Below, one piece after another: positions 26,691 through 34,992 of a DNA stretch of 64,000 nucleotides. The stretch is from Variovorax terrae (GTDB taxonomy: Bacteria > Pseudomonadota > Gammaproteobacteria > Burkholderiales > Burkholderiaceae_C), in contig NZ_JALGBI010000001.1 of the NCBI RefSeq assembly GCF_022809125.1, positions 2,294,001-2,358,000 on the forward strand, in the 5' to 3' direction. The notes beneath the pieces are model-generated. The model was not told the origin of the DNA and searched no databases. It saw nothing but the letters and a program-made list of their open reading frames with translations. A program made the position numbers and the translations under genes. Every line of letters starts with the position of its first letter. Within the stretch, counting starts at the first letter, position 1.

Positions 26691-27239
26691 ATGATGTTTC
26701 GCAGCCCCATCAAGCACTGCAAGAACTGCGGCACGGCCGTCGTCTACCGCATTCCGGACGATGGGGACACCCGGGAACGCGCCGTCTGTCCGGCCTGCGC
26801 CACCATCCACTACGAGAACCCGCTCAACGTCGTCGGCACCGTCCCGCATCTGGGCGATCGCGTGCTCCTGTGCAAGCGCAACATCGAGCCGCGCTGGGGC
26901 AAATGGACGCTGCCCGCCGGCTTCATGGAGCTTGGCGAGACCACCGCGCAGGGCGCCGCGCGCGAAACCGACGAAGAAGCCGGCGCCCAGTTCGAAATGG
27001 AAGCCCTGTTCAGCGTGATGAACGTGGCGCGCGTGGGCCAGGTCCACCTGTTCTACCGTGCCCGGCTGCTCAGCGAGCATTTCAAGCCGGGACACGAGAC
27101 CATCGAGGCCCGCCTGTTCACCGAGGCCGAAATTCCCTGGGACGAGATCGCCTTCAAGACCGTCAAGGAAACGCTGGCGTGCTACTTCTCGGACCGCCGC
27201 AGCGGGCAGTTTTCGGTGCACAACCTCGACATCGTCTGA
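26691..27239 (+). CDS. Nudix hydrolase with zinc ribbon
   Basis: A 182-residue Nudix enzyme. The N-terminus has a four-Cys zinc ribbon (CKNCG and CPACA, about residues 10-40), as in NADH pyrophosphatases of the NudC type. The Nudix box is GFMELGETTAQGAARETDEEAG (G-x5-E-x7-R-E-x2-E-E-x-G), with the REx2EE metal-binding residues intact. It probably hydrolyses a nucleoside diphosphate derivative; the substrate is not clear. Start ATG at 26691, or 26694 one codon later. It converges on the kinase gene with 21 bp between stops, where CTGAAGCC-GCG-GGCTTCAG can form a hairpin. Confidence 0.88.
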   Translation: MMFRSPIKHCKNCGTAVVYRIPDDGDTRERAVCPACATIHYENPLNVVGTVPHLGDRVLLCKRNIEPRWGKWTLPAGFMELGETTAQGAARETDEEAGAQFEMEALFSVMNVARVGQVHLFYRARLLSEHFKPGHETIEARLFTEAEIPWDEIAFKTVKETLACYFSDRRSGQFSVHNLDIV

Positions 27240-27260
27240 ACCATCCTGAAGCCGCGGGCT

Positions 27261-29075
27261 TCAGTTCTGCATCTGGCTCTCTCGCCGCTTGCGGTCCATC
27301 TCCTGGCGCTCGACGCAAATGGGATGGGATTGGAATGCCGGCTTCGCGCATTGCTCGGCCATGCAGATCTGAAAGGCCAGCAGCAAGCGGTTTTCGCAGG
27401 CATCGCGCGGACTGGCCGCAGGCGCTGACGCACCGGCCACCAGCGTCGCGGCCTTGGACTCCGCCTCTCGGCGCACCGGTGCCGGCACGGGCTTGGCCCC
27501 TTCGCTGCGATCGGCAAGTGCCGGCGCGCTCGCTTTGGGTGAGCGCATGGCAGCCTGGCTGGCCGCTCCCTTCGGTTTGTCTGCAGAAGCCGCCGTGGCA
27601 GCGCTCGATACCGCGGGCTCGACAGGCAGCGCCGCCACCGGGCCGCCAGACGCCACTTCGTCGGCGCCGGCCGTGCGCGCGGCCGATGCGGGGCCGGCAG
27701 GCCTGTCGCCGGCGGTATGGCTTGGCTCTCCATCCGCCTTGAGCGCGAACCAGGCCGTGGAGCCGGCCAACACCAGCATCGCCAGCGACGCCAGCGCGAT
27801 GACCCAGGGCTTGCGGGCCGGCGCTGCCGCTGGGCCTGGCGCCTGGGGCGAAGCGGAGGCGGCCATCGCCTGGTGGACATCGGCCTCCGAAGGCGCGGCG
27901 CCCCCGTCTCTTGGCTCGAACAAGGTACGTGTCGCTTCCCCGGCGTCCTGTGGCGAACTGCCGAGCAACTTCTTCAAGCGCCGGTCGGCCAGCTCGGCAT
28001 AGATGCCCGAGGGGAACTTGCGCAGAAAGACCTGGAGCTCTGCAGGATCGGTTGAATCCTTGACGTCCTTCCAATAGACCAGTTCGAGTTCCTGCGTCAC
28101 GGTGCTGGCGCTGGCGCTCGTGGCCGAGGCGGCCGAGCCGGTGGCGTGGCCGGCACTCGCCGTGGCCGCGCCTGCCATGCCCATGCTCGCGGCCTCATCG
28201 GCGAGTTGCTTCAAGGGATCGACGGGTGGCATGAAGGTGGTGTTTTCCACCTGCCGGGCCGCCGCCCGCAAGGCCTCGGCGAATTCACCGGCAGAGGCAT
28301 AACGCTCGTCGCGGTTCTTCGCCAACGCCTTCGCCATGACCGCATCCATCGCGTGCGGCAACCCGGCGTTGAACTCGCTGGGGGGTTCGGGCGTGTGGTT
28401 GATGATGCGATGGATGATGGAAAAATCGTTGTCGCCATCGAATGGCCGCCTGTCGGTGAGCAACTGGTAGAGAACGACGCCCGCCGAGAACAGGTCGGTA
28501 CGCGCGTCCACCTGCAAGCCGCGAACCTGCTCGGGCGACATGTACTTCAATGTCCCGACAATGGCACCCCGGGTCCGCGTGGCCTCGCCGGAGTCCTGGA
28601 TGCGGGCCACGCCGAAATCGGTGAGCTTGATGCGACCGCTGGCCTCGATCAGCATGTTCGCGGGCTTGATGTCGCGGTGCACGATGCCCTGCCTGTGCGC
28701 ATAGTCCAGCGCGTCCAACAGGTCGCAAACCATCTCCAGCGTCTGGCCCAGCGAGTAGCGGACACCCTTGTCCAGATGGTGCTTCAGGTCGTCGCCCTGG
28801 ATGTACTCCATGACGAGAAAGGCGGTGTCGCCGTCGCGGTCCGAGTCGTAGACGCTGACGATGTGGGGATGCTGCAGCCGTGCCGCGGAACGCGCCTCCG
28901 TGCGAAAGCGCAATTCATATTCCGCGGCCGCTTCGTCCGAGAGGTTCTCGACCTTGACCGTCTTGATGGCCACCCGCCGGTCCAGATTGGGGTCGCGCCC
29001 CTCATAGACGATGCCCATCGCGCCTTTGCCAAGAACGCGAACCAGGTCGTAGCGGCCAAGTTTCTTGAGACTCAC
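27261..29075 (-). CDS. Membrane-anchored Hanks-type serine/threonine protein kinase
   Basis: A 604-residue kinase. The catalytic domain (residues 9-270) is complete: Gly-rich loop GKGAMG 16-21, Lys38 in VAIK, HRDIKPAN with Asp135 and Asn140, DFG at 153-155, and GTLKYMSPEQV in the activation segment. Residues 290-400 form a linker with a repeat-like EA/AT-rich part. One transmembrane helix (about 425-445, WVIALASLAMLVLAGSTAWF) precedes an Ala/Pro-rich extracytoplasmic region. It ends in a Cys-bearing tail: ENRLLLAFQICMAEQC and SHPICVERQ. The start is a GTG. It lies 56 bp after the FHA-cyclase gene on the same strand, so both are probably one signalling operon. Confidence 0.92.
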   Translation of the reverse strand: MSLKKLGRYDLVRVLGKGAMGIVYEGRDPNLDRRVAIKTVKVENLSDEAAAEYELRFRTEARSAARLQHPHIVSVYDSDRDGDTAFLVMEYIQGDDLKHHLDKGVRYSLGQTLEMVCDLLDALDYAHRQGIVHRDIKPANMLIEASGRIKLTDFGVARIQDSGEATRTRGAIVGTLKYMSPEQVRGLQVDARTDLFSAGVVLYQLLTDRRPFDGDNDFSIIHRIINHTPEPPSEFNAGLPHAMDAVMAKALAKNRDERYASAGEFAEALRAAARQVENTTFMPPVDPLKQLADEAASMGMAGAATASAGHATGSAASATSASASTVTQELELVYWKDVKDSTDPAELQVFLRKFPSGIYAELADRRLKKLLGSSPQDAGEATRTLFEPRDGGAAPSEADVHQAMAASASPQAPGPAAAPARKPWVIALASLAMLVLAGSTAWFALKADGEPSHTAGDRPAGPASAARTAGADEVASGGPVAALPVEPAVSSAATAASADKPKGAASQAAMRSPKASAPALADRSEGAKPVPAPVRREAESKAATLVAGASAPAASPRDACENRLLLAFQICMAEQCAKPAFQSHPICVERQEMDRKRRESQMQN

Positions 29076-29131
29076 GGCATCAGCGGGTCGATGGACACGG
29101 GGAATTTCATTCTACCGTGCGCCCTGCTGCG

Positions 29132-30022
29132 TCAGGCCGTGACCGTGAACAGCACCAGCGGCGCGCCGTTGGCCTCGCGCTCGCAGCCCAGCGCAATCTG
29201 GCCGTGGCCGACCAGGTAGCACTCGGTGCGCCGCAGCACCACGGGCGCGCTCTGGCCGCCGGCGTACACCCAGGTGCCATAGCTCGACAGATCGCTCAAT
29301 ACGAACTGGCCGCCGCGCCACTCCAGCATGGCGTGCGTGCGCGACACGCGGGAGTCGTTGATCGACAGCGAGGCATCGGCAGCCCGCCCAATCGAGAGCT
29401 TGTCCGCGAAAGGCGCCAGCCGCAGGGTCTGGCCGGCGGCAGAGATTTCCAGATGATGCTGTTTCGGCGGGGTCGCCAGGGAGGCGCCCATGATGGTGGC
29501 ATCGGCATCCCGCCCGGCCAGCCACTCGACCCGATAGACCTCGGTGGCCTCGGATTTCCCGCGCAGGTACATGGGACCCAGGCCTCGCAGGGTCGCCCGC
29601 TGCAGGGGAAGCAGGGCCTCCAGCACCCGCTGCGTCGTCAGGATCTGCTCGGCACCGGCGAGATCGGCCAGACGGGCGGCGCTGTTGACGGCATCCCCAA
29701 AGCAATCGCCCTGGATCTCGACCACCTCGCCCGACTCGACACCCATCTGCATCTGGACCGGGTGGCCGGCGCCGCCCGGCCGCACAGGGTGCTCATGAAG
29801 GCTCTGCTGGATCGAGACGCAGGCCGCCAGCGCCTCGGCCTCGCCGGGAAACACCACGAAAAGCCCATCGCCGAGCAGCTTGACGACACGGCCCTGGTGC
29901 TGTTCGAACACCTTGCTGAGTGCCGTGGTGATCTGGGTCACGAAGCGCGAAGCCGTCTCATCGCCCAGCCGCTCGAAGATGCCGGTACTGCCTACGAGAT
30001 CAGCAAAAACAACGGTTGTCAC
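29132..30022 (-). CDS. Class III adenylate/guanylate cyclase fused to an FHA domain
   Basis: A 296-residue soluble protein. Residues 1-155 are a class III cyclase catalytic domain with the full set of catalytic residues: metal-binding Asp8 and Asp52 (FADLVGST and GDGLF), Lys48, Asp106, and the transition-state pair Asn113 and Arg117 (GDAVNSAAR). Lys48 with Asp106 favours ATP. Residues 200-296 form an FHA phosphothreonine-binding domain (IGRAADASL, SRVSRTHAML, LSSYGTWV). The start is a GTG at 30022. The FHA domain likely docks onto phosphorylated sites made by the kinase downstream. Confidence 0.88.
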   Translation of the reverse strand: MTTVVFADLVGSTGIFERLGDETASRFVTQITTALSKVFEQHQGRVVKLLGDGLFVVFPGEAEALAACVSIQQSLHEHPVRPGGAGHPVQMQMGVESGEVVEIQGDCFGDAVNSAARLADLAGAEQILTTQRVLEALLPLQRATLRGLGPMYLRGKSEATEVYRVEWLAGRDADATIMGASLATPPKQHHLEISAAGQTLRLAPFADKLSIGRAADASLSINDSRVSRTHAMLEWRGGQFVLSDLSSYGTWVYAGGQSAPVVLRRTECYLVGHGQIALGCEREANGAPLVLFTVTA

Positions 30023-30446
30023 GGTCGGTGCTGGTACCAGTGGAGGATGGAAGACGACGAACCCCGGGAACTGCCTGCTGGATTCTATGCGGTCGGCCGG
30101 ACAACGCCGGCGGTGAGGCGCGGCCTTGGGTGTCGTTGACCACAGTCAGGCCCGACTGACGGACCGCGTATGGGGAGTTTTGAGGGAATTCAGTATCAAA
30201 TCAGCCCGATGTCCAGGCACAGCGGTCATTGGTTGCTATCAATAGCATAGCAATTGACCGAAGAGCTGGTAGCTCAAGGATCAGGCGAACGAATCGCCTT
30301 CAATAACGCTCAAGGCCGCGCTGCGCGGTGTTGTCTGATGGGTGGGCCCTGCTCTCCTCCATTCAGGGGATGACGGCGGCTCGGATGTGGCGTACCTTGC
30401 GGCTCAACAAGTCTCGCGGCAAGAGACATTCGCAGGAGGGATGAGG
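30023..30446. other. 424-bp gap between the FHA-cyclase and the papain-like protease
   Basis: No gene is visible. The stretch contains a GCTAT(n)ATAGC palindrome at 30233-30253 and otherwise unremarkable DNA. It should hold the divergent promoters for the leftward cyclase-kinase pair and the rightward protease. A phrase at about 30262-30275 (GAGCTGGTAGCTCA) resembles a tRNA D-loop, but no cloverleaf can be built. Confidence 0.6.
30233..30253. repeat. GCTAT(n)ATAGC palindrome in an intergenic gap
   Basis: TTGCTAT at 30233-30239 and ATAGCAA at 30247-30253, with CAATAGC in between, so a smaller ATAGC copy also occurs inside the spacer. Confidence 0.7.
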
Positions 30447-31253
30447 ATGAAGGCGATTCTTCGACTGTGGCTGTTCGTCATGGTCTGGGGCCTGAGCCAG
30501 GCCGCACAGGCCAGCACGACCTGTCAGGCCACCCCAAGCGGCACACTGTGCATCTCGCAGGTCGATTTCACTCGCTTTGCACAGACGGCCTACCAGGCCC
30601 AGGCGCAGAGCCAGTGGTGCTGGGCGGCCTCGATTTCAATGCTGTTCAGCTACTACGGCTACAGCGTGGCTCAGCCGCGGATCGTGGCGGAGGCCTATGG
30701 CGGCGTGGTGAACATGCCGGCGGTGGCCGGGGTGGTGATGGCGCAGGCGCTCAATCGGTCCTGGCTGGACGATGCGCAACGACCGTTCACGGCGCGCCTG
30801 CACGGGGCGTTCGATCCCGCGGCGAATGTTTCCACGCTCGACAACAGCCGGCTGGTTCAGGAGCTGGATCAGAACCGCCCCTTCATCATCGGGACGGCGG
30901 GGCATGCGGTGGTGGCAACGGCGATCCAGTACTACCCGACACCGTACGGGCCCAACATCGTGTCGATCGGGGTGTTCGATCCCTGGCCCGGGCGTGGCGC
31001 GCGCGGTTTGTCTGTACTGGAGATGACGCCGGTGACGATGGGAGGCGCCTTGAGTTTTGTGGCAACGGCGGAAGTGCAGGCGGGAGGCTCCTCGCTGGGC
31101 GGGGCGATCCAGAATCCGTTTGCACCCGTCGCTGGAAGTGGCGGCGGGGCGGCCGACCTCTGCTTGGTCGTGGGCCTGGCGGTCCTGGCGTGGGCGGCAA
31201 GGTATCGGTCCAGAGTGGCCAAGGGCCGCGCGAGACACCCCGGGAATGCTTAG
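30447..31253 (+). CDS. Secreted papain-like cysteine protease with a C-terminal membrane segment
   Basis: A 268-residue protein with signal peptide MKAILRLWLFVMVWGLSQAAQA. The active-site stretch QSQWCWAASISMLFSYYG supplies the catalytic Cys. GTAGHAVVATAI has the His and VFDPWPG the Asp, the arrangement of the papain-like (C39/C70-like) family. The C-terminus has a Gly-rich stretch GSGGGAADL followed by a hydrophobic helix and RYRSRVAKGRARH, which resembles a C-terminal sorting signal (GlyGly-CTERM-like) with an Arg cluster. I chose the ATG at 30447, which has a GGAGG site 7 bp upstream; the ATG at 30441 is too close to it. Target unknown. Confidence 0.75.
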   Translation: MKAILRLWLFVMVWGLSQAAQASTTCQATPSGTLCISQVDFTRFAQTAYQAQAQSQWCWAASISMLFSYYGYSVAQPRIVAEAYGGVVNMPAVAGVVMAQALNRSWLDDAQRPFTARLHGAFDPAANVSTLDNSRLVQELDQNRPFIIGTAGHAVVATAIQYYPTPYGPNIVSIGVFDPWPGRGARGLSVLEMTPVTMGGALSFVATAEVQAGGSSLGGAIQNPFAPVAGSGGGAADLCLVVGLAVLAWAARYRSRVAKGRARHPGNA

Positions 31254-31447
31254 GGAAACGAGGGGGCCTCCCTATAGGGCGCCATGCCTCAGGCAGCTAC
31301 CTTGATCTCGGCTTCCAGGCCGCAAGTTCTCTCTTGAGCACAAGGCTGCGCGCTATGACGGCGTGCTGTCCACCGGCTCCGCCTTCCATGGGGAGGAAGC
31401 GAGCGAAACCGGCCGGCCGTTGGCCCGATGATGTCGGCCCTGACGTT
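31254..31447. other. 194-bp stretch without recognisable gene
   Basis: Between the protease gene and an SDR gene on the other strand. The left end is rich in G and has no hairpin with a U-run. A weak open frame leftward from about 31395 looks coding-like but I cannot assign it. Confidence 0.4.
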
Positions 31448-32266
31448 TCACCCCTGGGCTGCGTCCGACTCCGCGGCCCAAGCTTCCCACACCGACAGCC
31501 GTTGCGTATAGGCTTGTCTCGCGGCGGGCAGGCCAGCCCTGCCAAGGAAGAGCCGCAACGGCGGCTCCTGCGCGTCGACCACCGCAAGAATGGCTGCCGA
31601 GGTGGAGGCAGGCTGGCCCAATGCCCGACCCGCACTGAGCGCCTTGATCTTCCGGCGCAGTTCACCATAGGCCTCCATCGGCACGGTGGTGGCGGCCGAG
31701 GCCCCGCGCCAGTCGGTGTCGTAGCCGCCGGGCTCGATCAGCGTCACGCGGATGCCGAAGGCTTCGACCTCCGACGCCAGCGTTTCCATGAGCCCTTCGA
31801 CAGCCCACTTGGTTGCGTTGTAGATGCCTGCCGTTGGGAAAGTAATTACGCCTGCGATGCTGGAGGTCACCAGCAGATGTCCGCCGCCCTGCGCCCGCAG
31901 GTGCGGCAGTGCGGCCTGGATAACCCACAGCGTTCCGAACAGATTGGTCTCGAACTGCGCGCGCGCCTGCGCCTCGCTGCTCTCCTCGATCGTGCCGAAC
32001 AGCGCGTAGCCCGCATTGCTGACGACCACGTCCAGCCGGCCAAAGTGCGCCTTGGCCGTCTCGACGGCCGCGAATACCGCGGCGCGGTCCGTGACATCAA
32101 GCGCCAGTAGCAGCACCGCATTGCCATATTTTTCGGCCAACGGCCGCAGCGTTTCCAGGGATCTCGCGGTAGCGACCACTTGGTCGCCGCGCGCCAGCGC
32201 CGCCTGCGTCCATGCGTGCCCGAATCCCCGGGAAGCGCCCGTGATGAACCAGATCTTGTTTGCCAT
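31448..32266 (-). CDS. SDR family oxidoreductase
   Basis: A 272-residue classical SDR. It shows WFITGASRGFGHAW (nucleotide-binding), VVSNAGYALFG, HLLVTSSIAGVITFP with the catalytic Ser, IYNATKWAVEG (Y-x-x-x-K) and IEPGGYDTDW. The GASRGFGHAW string and the C-terminal extension (LRLFLGRAGLPAARQ) match the oxidoreductase/retinol-dehydrogenase-like group often found near AraC regulators. Cofactor is probably NADP. The ATG at 32266 is chosen because homology starts there. It is downstream of the PPOX gene on the same strand, with a 32-bp gap. Confidence 0.85.
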   Translation of the reverse strand: MANKIWFITGASRGFGHAWTQAALARGDQVVATARSLETLRPLAEKYGNAVLLLALDVTDRAAVFAAVETAKAHFGRLDVVVSNAGYALFGTIEESSEAQARAQFETNLFGTLWVIQAALPHLRAQGGGHLLVTSSIAGVITFPTAGIYNATKWAVEGLMETLASEVEAFGIRVTLIEPGGYDTDWRGASAATTVPMEAYGELRRKIKALSAGRALGQPASTSAAILAVVDAQEPPLRLFLGRAGLPAARQAYTQRLSVWEAWAAESDAAQG

Positions 32267-32298
32267 GATTTTCCTGCCTTGCGTTTTGATGTTCGATG

Positions 32299-32970
32299 TC
32301 AGTACAGCTCTTGCTTGACCGCCACGTCGTACTTGGCATCCAGTGCCGACGCAGACACGCCGCTCAGTCCGGCCAGCGCAACCAGCACCGTGCCGACGCT
32401 GGGCAGGCTGGCGCGATCCACCTGCGATGCGGGGTTCCACAGCCGCGCACGGTTGACGGCTTTTCCGCAATGGAACAGCGCTTCCTCGACCTTCACCACG
32501 ACGGCGGCCTTGGGCTGTTTTGCTCCCTCCGCGAGTTCCTCAAGCAGTTCGGAGGCCGTCGAGATGCGGGCGCAGCCGTTGATGCGCATGAACACCTCCA
32601 GCCCCGGGAACAGAAAGAGCATGGCGACTCTGTCGTCATGCTGCAGGTTGCGCAAGGACTCGATGCGGTTGTTGCCGGGCCAGTCCGCAAAGACGAGCGT
32701 GGTCGCGTCCAGCATCCGCACGAAGCCCGGCGGGCCGCCGCGCGGAGAGGCGTCCAGGCCTGCGTCCTGACGCCCGGTGGCCAGGCAGAAGAAGGTCGCG
32801 ATCTCCAGATACGCGCGGTGGTATTCGGTAAGGTAGTTGGTCACCGCTTTCTGGATCATCGGCGGCGGCGCTGCGTACAGCGCACCGAGATCGACAGGCT
32901 CGCGCGGGGCCATATGCACGAAAAGATCCGCCGCACCTTCGGGCAGAACGCTGGGGTCTTGCATGGTCAT
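32299..32970 (-). CDS. FMN-binding pyridoxamine 5'-phosphate oxidase family protein (PPOX)
   Basis: A 223-residue flavoprotein of the PPOX split-barrel group. Typical stretches are FFCLATGRQDAGLDASPRGG, FVRMLDATTLVFADWPGNNRIESLRNLQHDDRVAMLFLF (in pieces) and MRINGCARI. The set fits the MSMEG_1061-like subfamily. The specific substrate is not deducible. The start ATG at 32970 has an AGGAG site; a second Met lies two codons inside. It is first of a two-gene operon with the SDR and divergent from the araC gene. Confidence 0.8.
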   Translation of the reverse strand: MTMQDPSVLPEGAADLFVHMAPREPVDLGALYAAPPPMIQKAVTNYLTEYHRAYLEIATFFCLATGRQDAGLDASPRGGPPGFVRMLDATTLVFADWPGNNRIESLRNLQHDDRVAMLFLFPGLEVFMRINGCARISTASELLEELAEGAKQPKAAVVVKVEEALFHCGKAVNRARLWNPASQVDRASLPSVGTVLVALAGLSGVSASALDAKYDVAVKQELY

Positions 32971-33053
32971 TTACTCCTGGATGAAAGGCCATGCTAGGTT
33001 GGCATCCGTGGCGAAGCTATGCTATTCAGGTCAATCGATACCTCATTTGCGCC

Positions 33054-33848
33054 ATGCTCCCACCCTACCCGCCCGGGATTGCCGACCCGAAGAACGACGA
33101 CGCCGGCCCCTTGGTGGTCGTCGTTTCGCAATGCATTGAAGGACACACCCTGGTCGATGCGCACAGCCACGGGCGCGGGCAGTTGCTCGGCGTCTGGCGC
33201 GGCCTCATAACGCTAGGCACCACTGCCGGAAAATGGCTGGTGCCGAATGTGCACGCGGTCTGGATTCCACCCGGGCAATTGCATTGGGCGAACACGCATG
33301 GCCAGGTCGACGGTTGGAGCGTGTATGTGCGTGCAAGCGCTTGCGAGGGTCTGCCGCAGCAGCCAGCCACGCTGCGCCTCTCGGCCCTGCTGCGCGAAAC
33401 CTTGCGCCGGCTGGAGTCCCTGCACGAAGCGCCTGCGGACCCCATGCGCGGTCTGCTTGAGCAAGTGGTGGTGCAGGAAGTCCGCTCGCTGCCTGCGCAG
33501 GCGCTCAACCTGCCGATGCCAACCAGCACATCGCTGGTGAAGATCGCGCAGGGGTTGCTAAAGGAGCCGGCATTGGAGCACTCGCTGGAGGACTGGGCGG
33601 CGCTGGCGAATGTCTCCCCACGCACGCTGAGTCGGCGCTTTCCAGTGGAGACCGGCTACAGCCTGGGCGCCTGGCGGCAGCGGGCGCGCCTGCTGCGCTC
33701 CCTCGAACTGCTGGCTGAGGGGCATTCCGTCACCGCCACTGCACTTGAACTCGGCTACAGTAGCATCAGCGCATTCATCGCCTTGTTCAAGCGCAGCTTT
33801 GGCGTGACGCCCACCCAGTACCTGCGAGGGGATTCGGCCTCCGCATGA
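33054..33848 (+). CDS. AraC family transcriptional regulator with cupin-like sensor domain
   Basis: A 264-residue regulator. The N-terminal domain (residues 15-120) is a cupin-type ligand pocket, with HSHGRGQLLGVWRG and WIPPGQLHWANTHG. The C-terminal AraC domain has two helix-turn-helix motifs: SLEDWAALANVSPRTLSRRF and VTATALELGYSSISAFIALF, followed by KRSFGVTPTQYLRG. It is divergent from the PPOX-SDR pair and probably controls it. The start is uncertain: an ATG at 32991 is also in frame, but it overlaps the promoter region and adds an unlikely N-terminus. Confidence 0.82.
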   Translation: MLPPYPPGIADPKNDDAGPLVVVVSQCIEGHTLVDAHSHGRGQLLGVWRGLITLGTTAGKWLVPNVHAVWIPPGQLHWANTHGQVDGWSVYVRASACEGLPQQPATLRLSALLRETLRRLESLHEAPADPMRGLLEQVVVQEVRSLPAQALNLPMPTSTSLVKIAQGLLKEPALEHSLEDWAALANVSPRTLSRRFPVETGYSLGAWRQRARLLRSLELLAEGHSVTATALELGYSSISAFIALFKRSFGVTPTQYLRGDSASA

Positions 33849-33912
33849 CCTCGCCTTCGCCTATCGCGTGCTTGAGGTCTTGAGCTGATCGCACCGATCC
33901 CATTCAACGGAA

Positions 33913-33958
33913 ACAAAAAGCCCCGCTGCTATTTTCATAGCAGCGGGGCCTTGTTTTT
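33913..33958. terminator. Bidirectional terminator built from a GCTAT(n)ATAGC repeat
   Basis: Stem CCCCGCTGCTAT-TTTC-ATAGCAGCGGGG (33921-33948) flanked by AAACAAAAAG and TTGTTTTTA. It can end the rightward araC gene and the leftward tRNA. The stem core is the GCTAT(n)ATAGC palindrome seen at several other sites. Confidence 0.9.
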
Positions 33959-33960
33959 AA

Positions 33961-34037
33961 TGGTCGGCGTGGCGGGATTCGAACTCGCGACCCCTTGCAC
34001 CCCATGCAAGTGCGCTACCAGGCTGCGCTACACGCCG
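33961..34037 (-). tRNA. tRNA-Pro (GGG anticodon)
   Basis: A 77-nt cloverleaf with 3' CCA encoded. The acceptor stem is CGGCGTG paired with CACGCCG. The D arm has TAGCGCAGCCTGGTAGCGCA, the anticodon stem CTTGC/GCAAG encloses loop ATGGGGT with anticodon GGG (reads CCC/CCU), and the T arm has GTTCGAATC. It is the last gene of the pheT-ihfA-merR block on this strand. Confidence 0.95.
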
Positions 34038-34063
34038 ACAAGCCTCAGATTATAACCCGTGAC

Positions 34064-34522
34064 TCAGTGCGTCGCGGACAGGAGCTCGCGTATTTCGAAC
34101 AATTCTCGCCGCACCAGCAAAAGCTTCTGCGACACCTGGCTGTCCTCGTCGAGCGACACGCTGTCTTCGAAGTCGTCAAAGCTCGAATCGTCGCCTTCGA
34201 TCACCTCCACGCCTTCGAGCATGACTTCGCCATTGCGCCGCTTGTCGCGTTCCACCTGCACCAGCTCCTGCAGCTTGTTGCGCGCACCGCTGATGGTGAA
34301 TCCCTGGTCGTACAGCAGGTCGCGGATGCGGCGGATCATCAGCACCTCATGGTGCTGGTAATACCGGCGGTTGCCACGTCGCTTCATGGGTCGCAACTGC
34401 GTGAATTCCTGCTCCCAATACCGTAGCACGTGCGGTTTGACACCGCACAAATCGCTGACCTCACCAATGGTGAAATAGCGTTTGGCTGGGATGGGTGGGA
34501 GAGCTTTCTCCATTGAAATCAA
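34064..34522 (-). CDS. MerR family transcriptional regulator
   Basis: A 152-residue protein with an N-terminal MerR winged helix: RYFTIGEVSDLCGVKPHVLRYWEQEF, then LRPMKRRGNRRYYQ and VLMIRRIRDLLYDQG (residues 14-85). A coiled coil (GARNKLQELVQVERDKR) and an acidic tail follow (DDSSFDDFEDS), instead of a metal-binding Cys cluster. This type regularly follows ihfA in betaproteobacteria, and its signal is unknown. Start ATG at 34522 or the Met three codons later at 34513. Confidence 0.88.
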   Translation of the reverse strand: MISMEKALPPIPAKRYFTIGEVSDLCGVKPHVLRYWEQEFTQLRPMKRRGNRRYYQHHEVLMIRRIRDLLYDQGFTISGARNKLQELVQVERDKRRNGEVMLEGVEVIEGDDSSFDDFEDSVSLDEDSQVSQKLLLVRRELFEIRELLSATH

Positions 34523-34618
34523 TGTTGTACAGGGGAAAGCTTCGAGGTTACTCTAACTGGGCCTGGCGTGCAAAGCCCCTGCGCCCGCAGCCCCGAAAAT
34601 GCAACGAAGTGTTGTTTC

Positions 34619-34954
34619 TCAGGCCATGTCCGGGACATCCTGCTCGCCCTGGATCTGTTCCTTGAGCTTGTGGCTGGCATGGAACGTCACGACACGGCGC
34701 GCCTGGATCGGGATGGCCTCCCCGGTCCGCGGGTTGCGTCCCGGACGCGGGGCCTTGGTGCGGATCTGAAAGTTGCCGAAGCCCGAGATTTTGACGTCGC
34801 GGCCTTCGACCAGGCTGTCGGAAATCAGGTCGAAGAACGCATCGATCATGTCCTTGGATTCACGCTTGTTCAGGCCGATCTGCTCGAACAGCAGCTCTGC
34901 CAGCTGCGCCTTGGTCAAGGCCGGCGTCTCCAGGCTTTCAACGGCAAATTCCAT
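34619..34954 (-). CDS. ihfA: Integration host factor subunit alpha
   Basis: DNA-bending HU/IHF-family protein of 111 residues that pairs with IhfB. The dimerisation helices are [28 protein letters not shown]; the arm contains [22 protein letters not shown] with the proline-tipped beta ribbon, and [11 protein letters not shown] ends the core. It is about 10 residues longer than E. coli IHF-alpha at each end. Its place after pheT is the conserved order in proteobacteria. Confidence 0.95.
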   Translation of the reverse strand: MEFAVESLETPALTKAQLAELLFEQIGLNKRESKDMIDAFFDLISDSLVEGRDVKISGFGNFQIRTKAPRPGRNPRTGEAIPIQARRVVTFHASHKLKEQIQGEQDVPDMA

Positions 34955-34992
34955 GGGGTCCTCTCTCTGTTGTGGCTTCTGATGGGGCCCGC

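Noticed and set aside
30262..30275. tRNA-like phrase GAGCTGGTAGCTCA
   Set aside because: No acceptor or anticodon stem can be paired around it.
31297..31440. Weak leftward open frame beyond the papain-like protease gene
   Set aside because: No recognisable domain, no ribosome-binding site and low length; kept only as a note on the gap.
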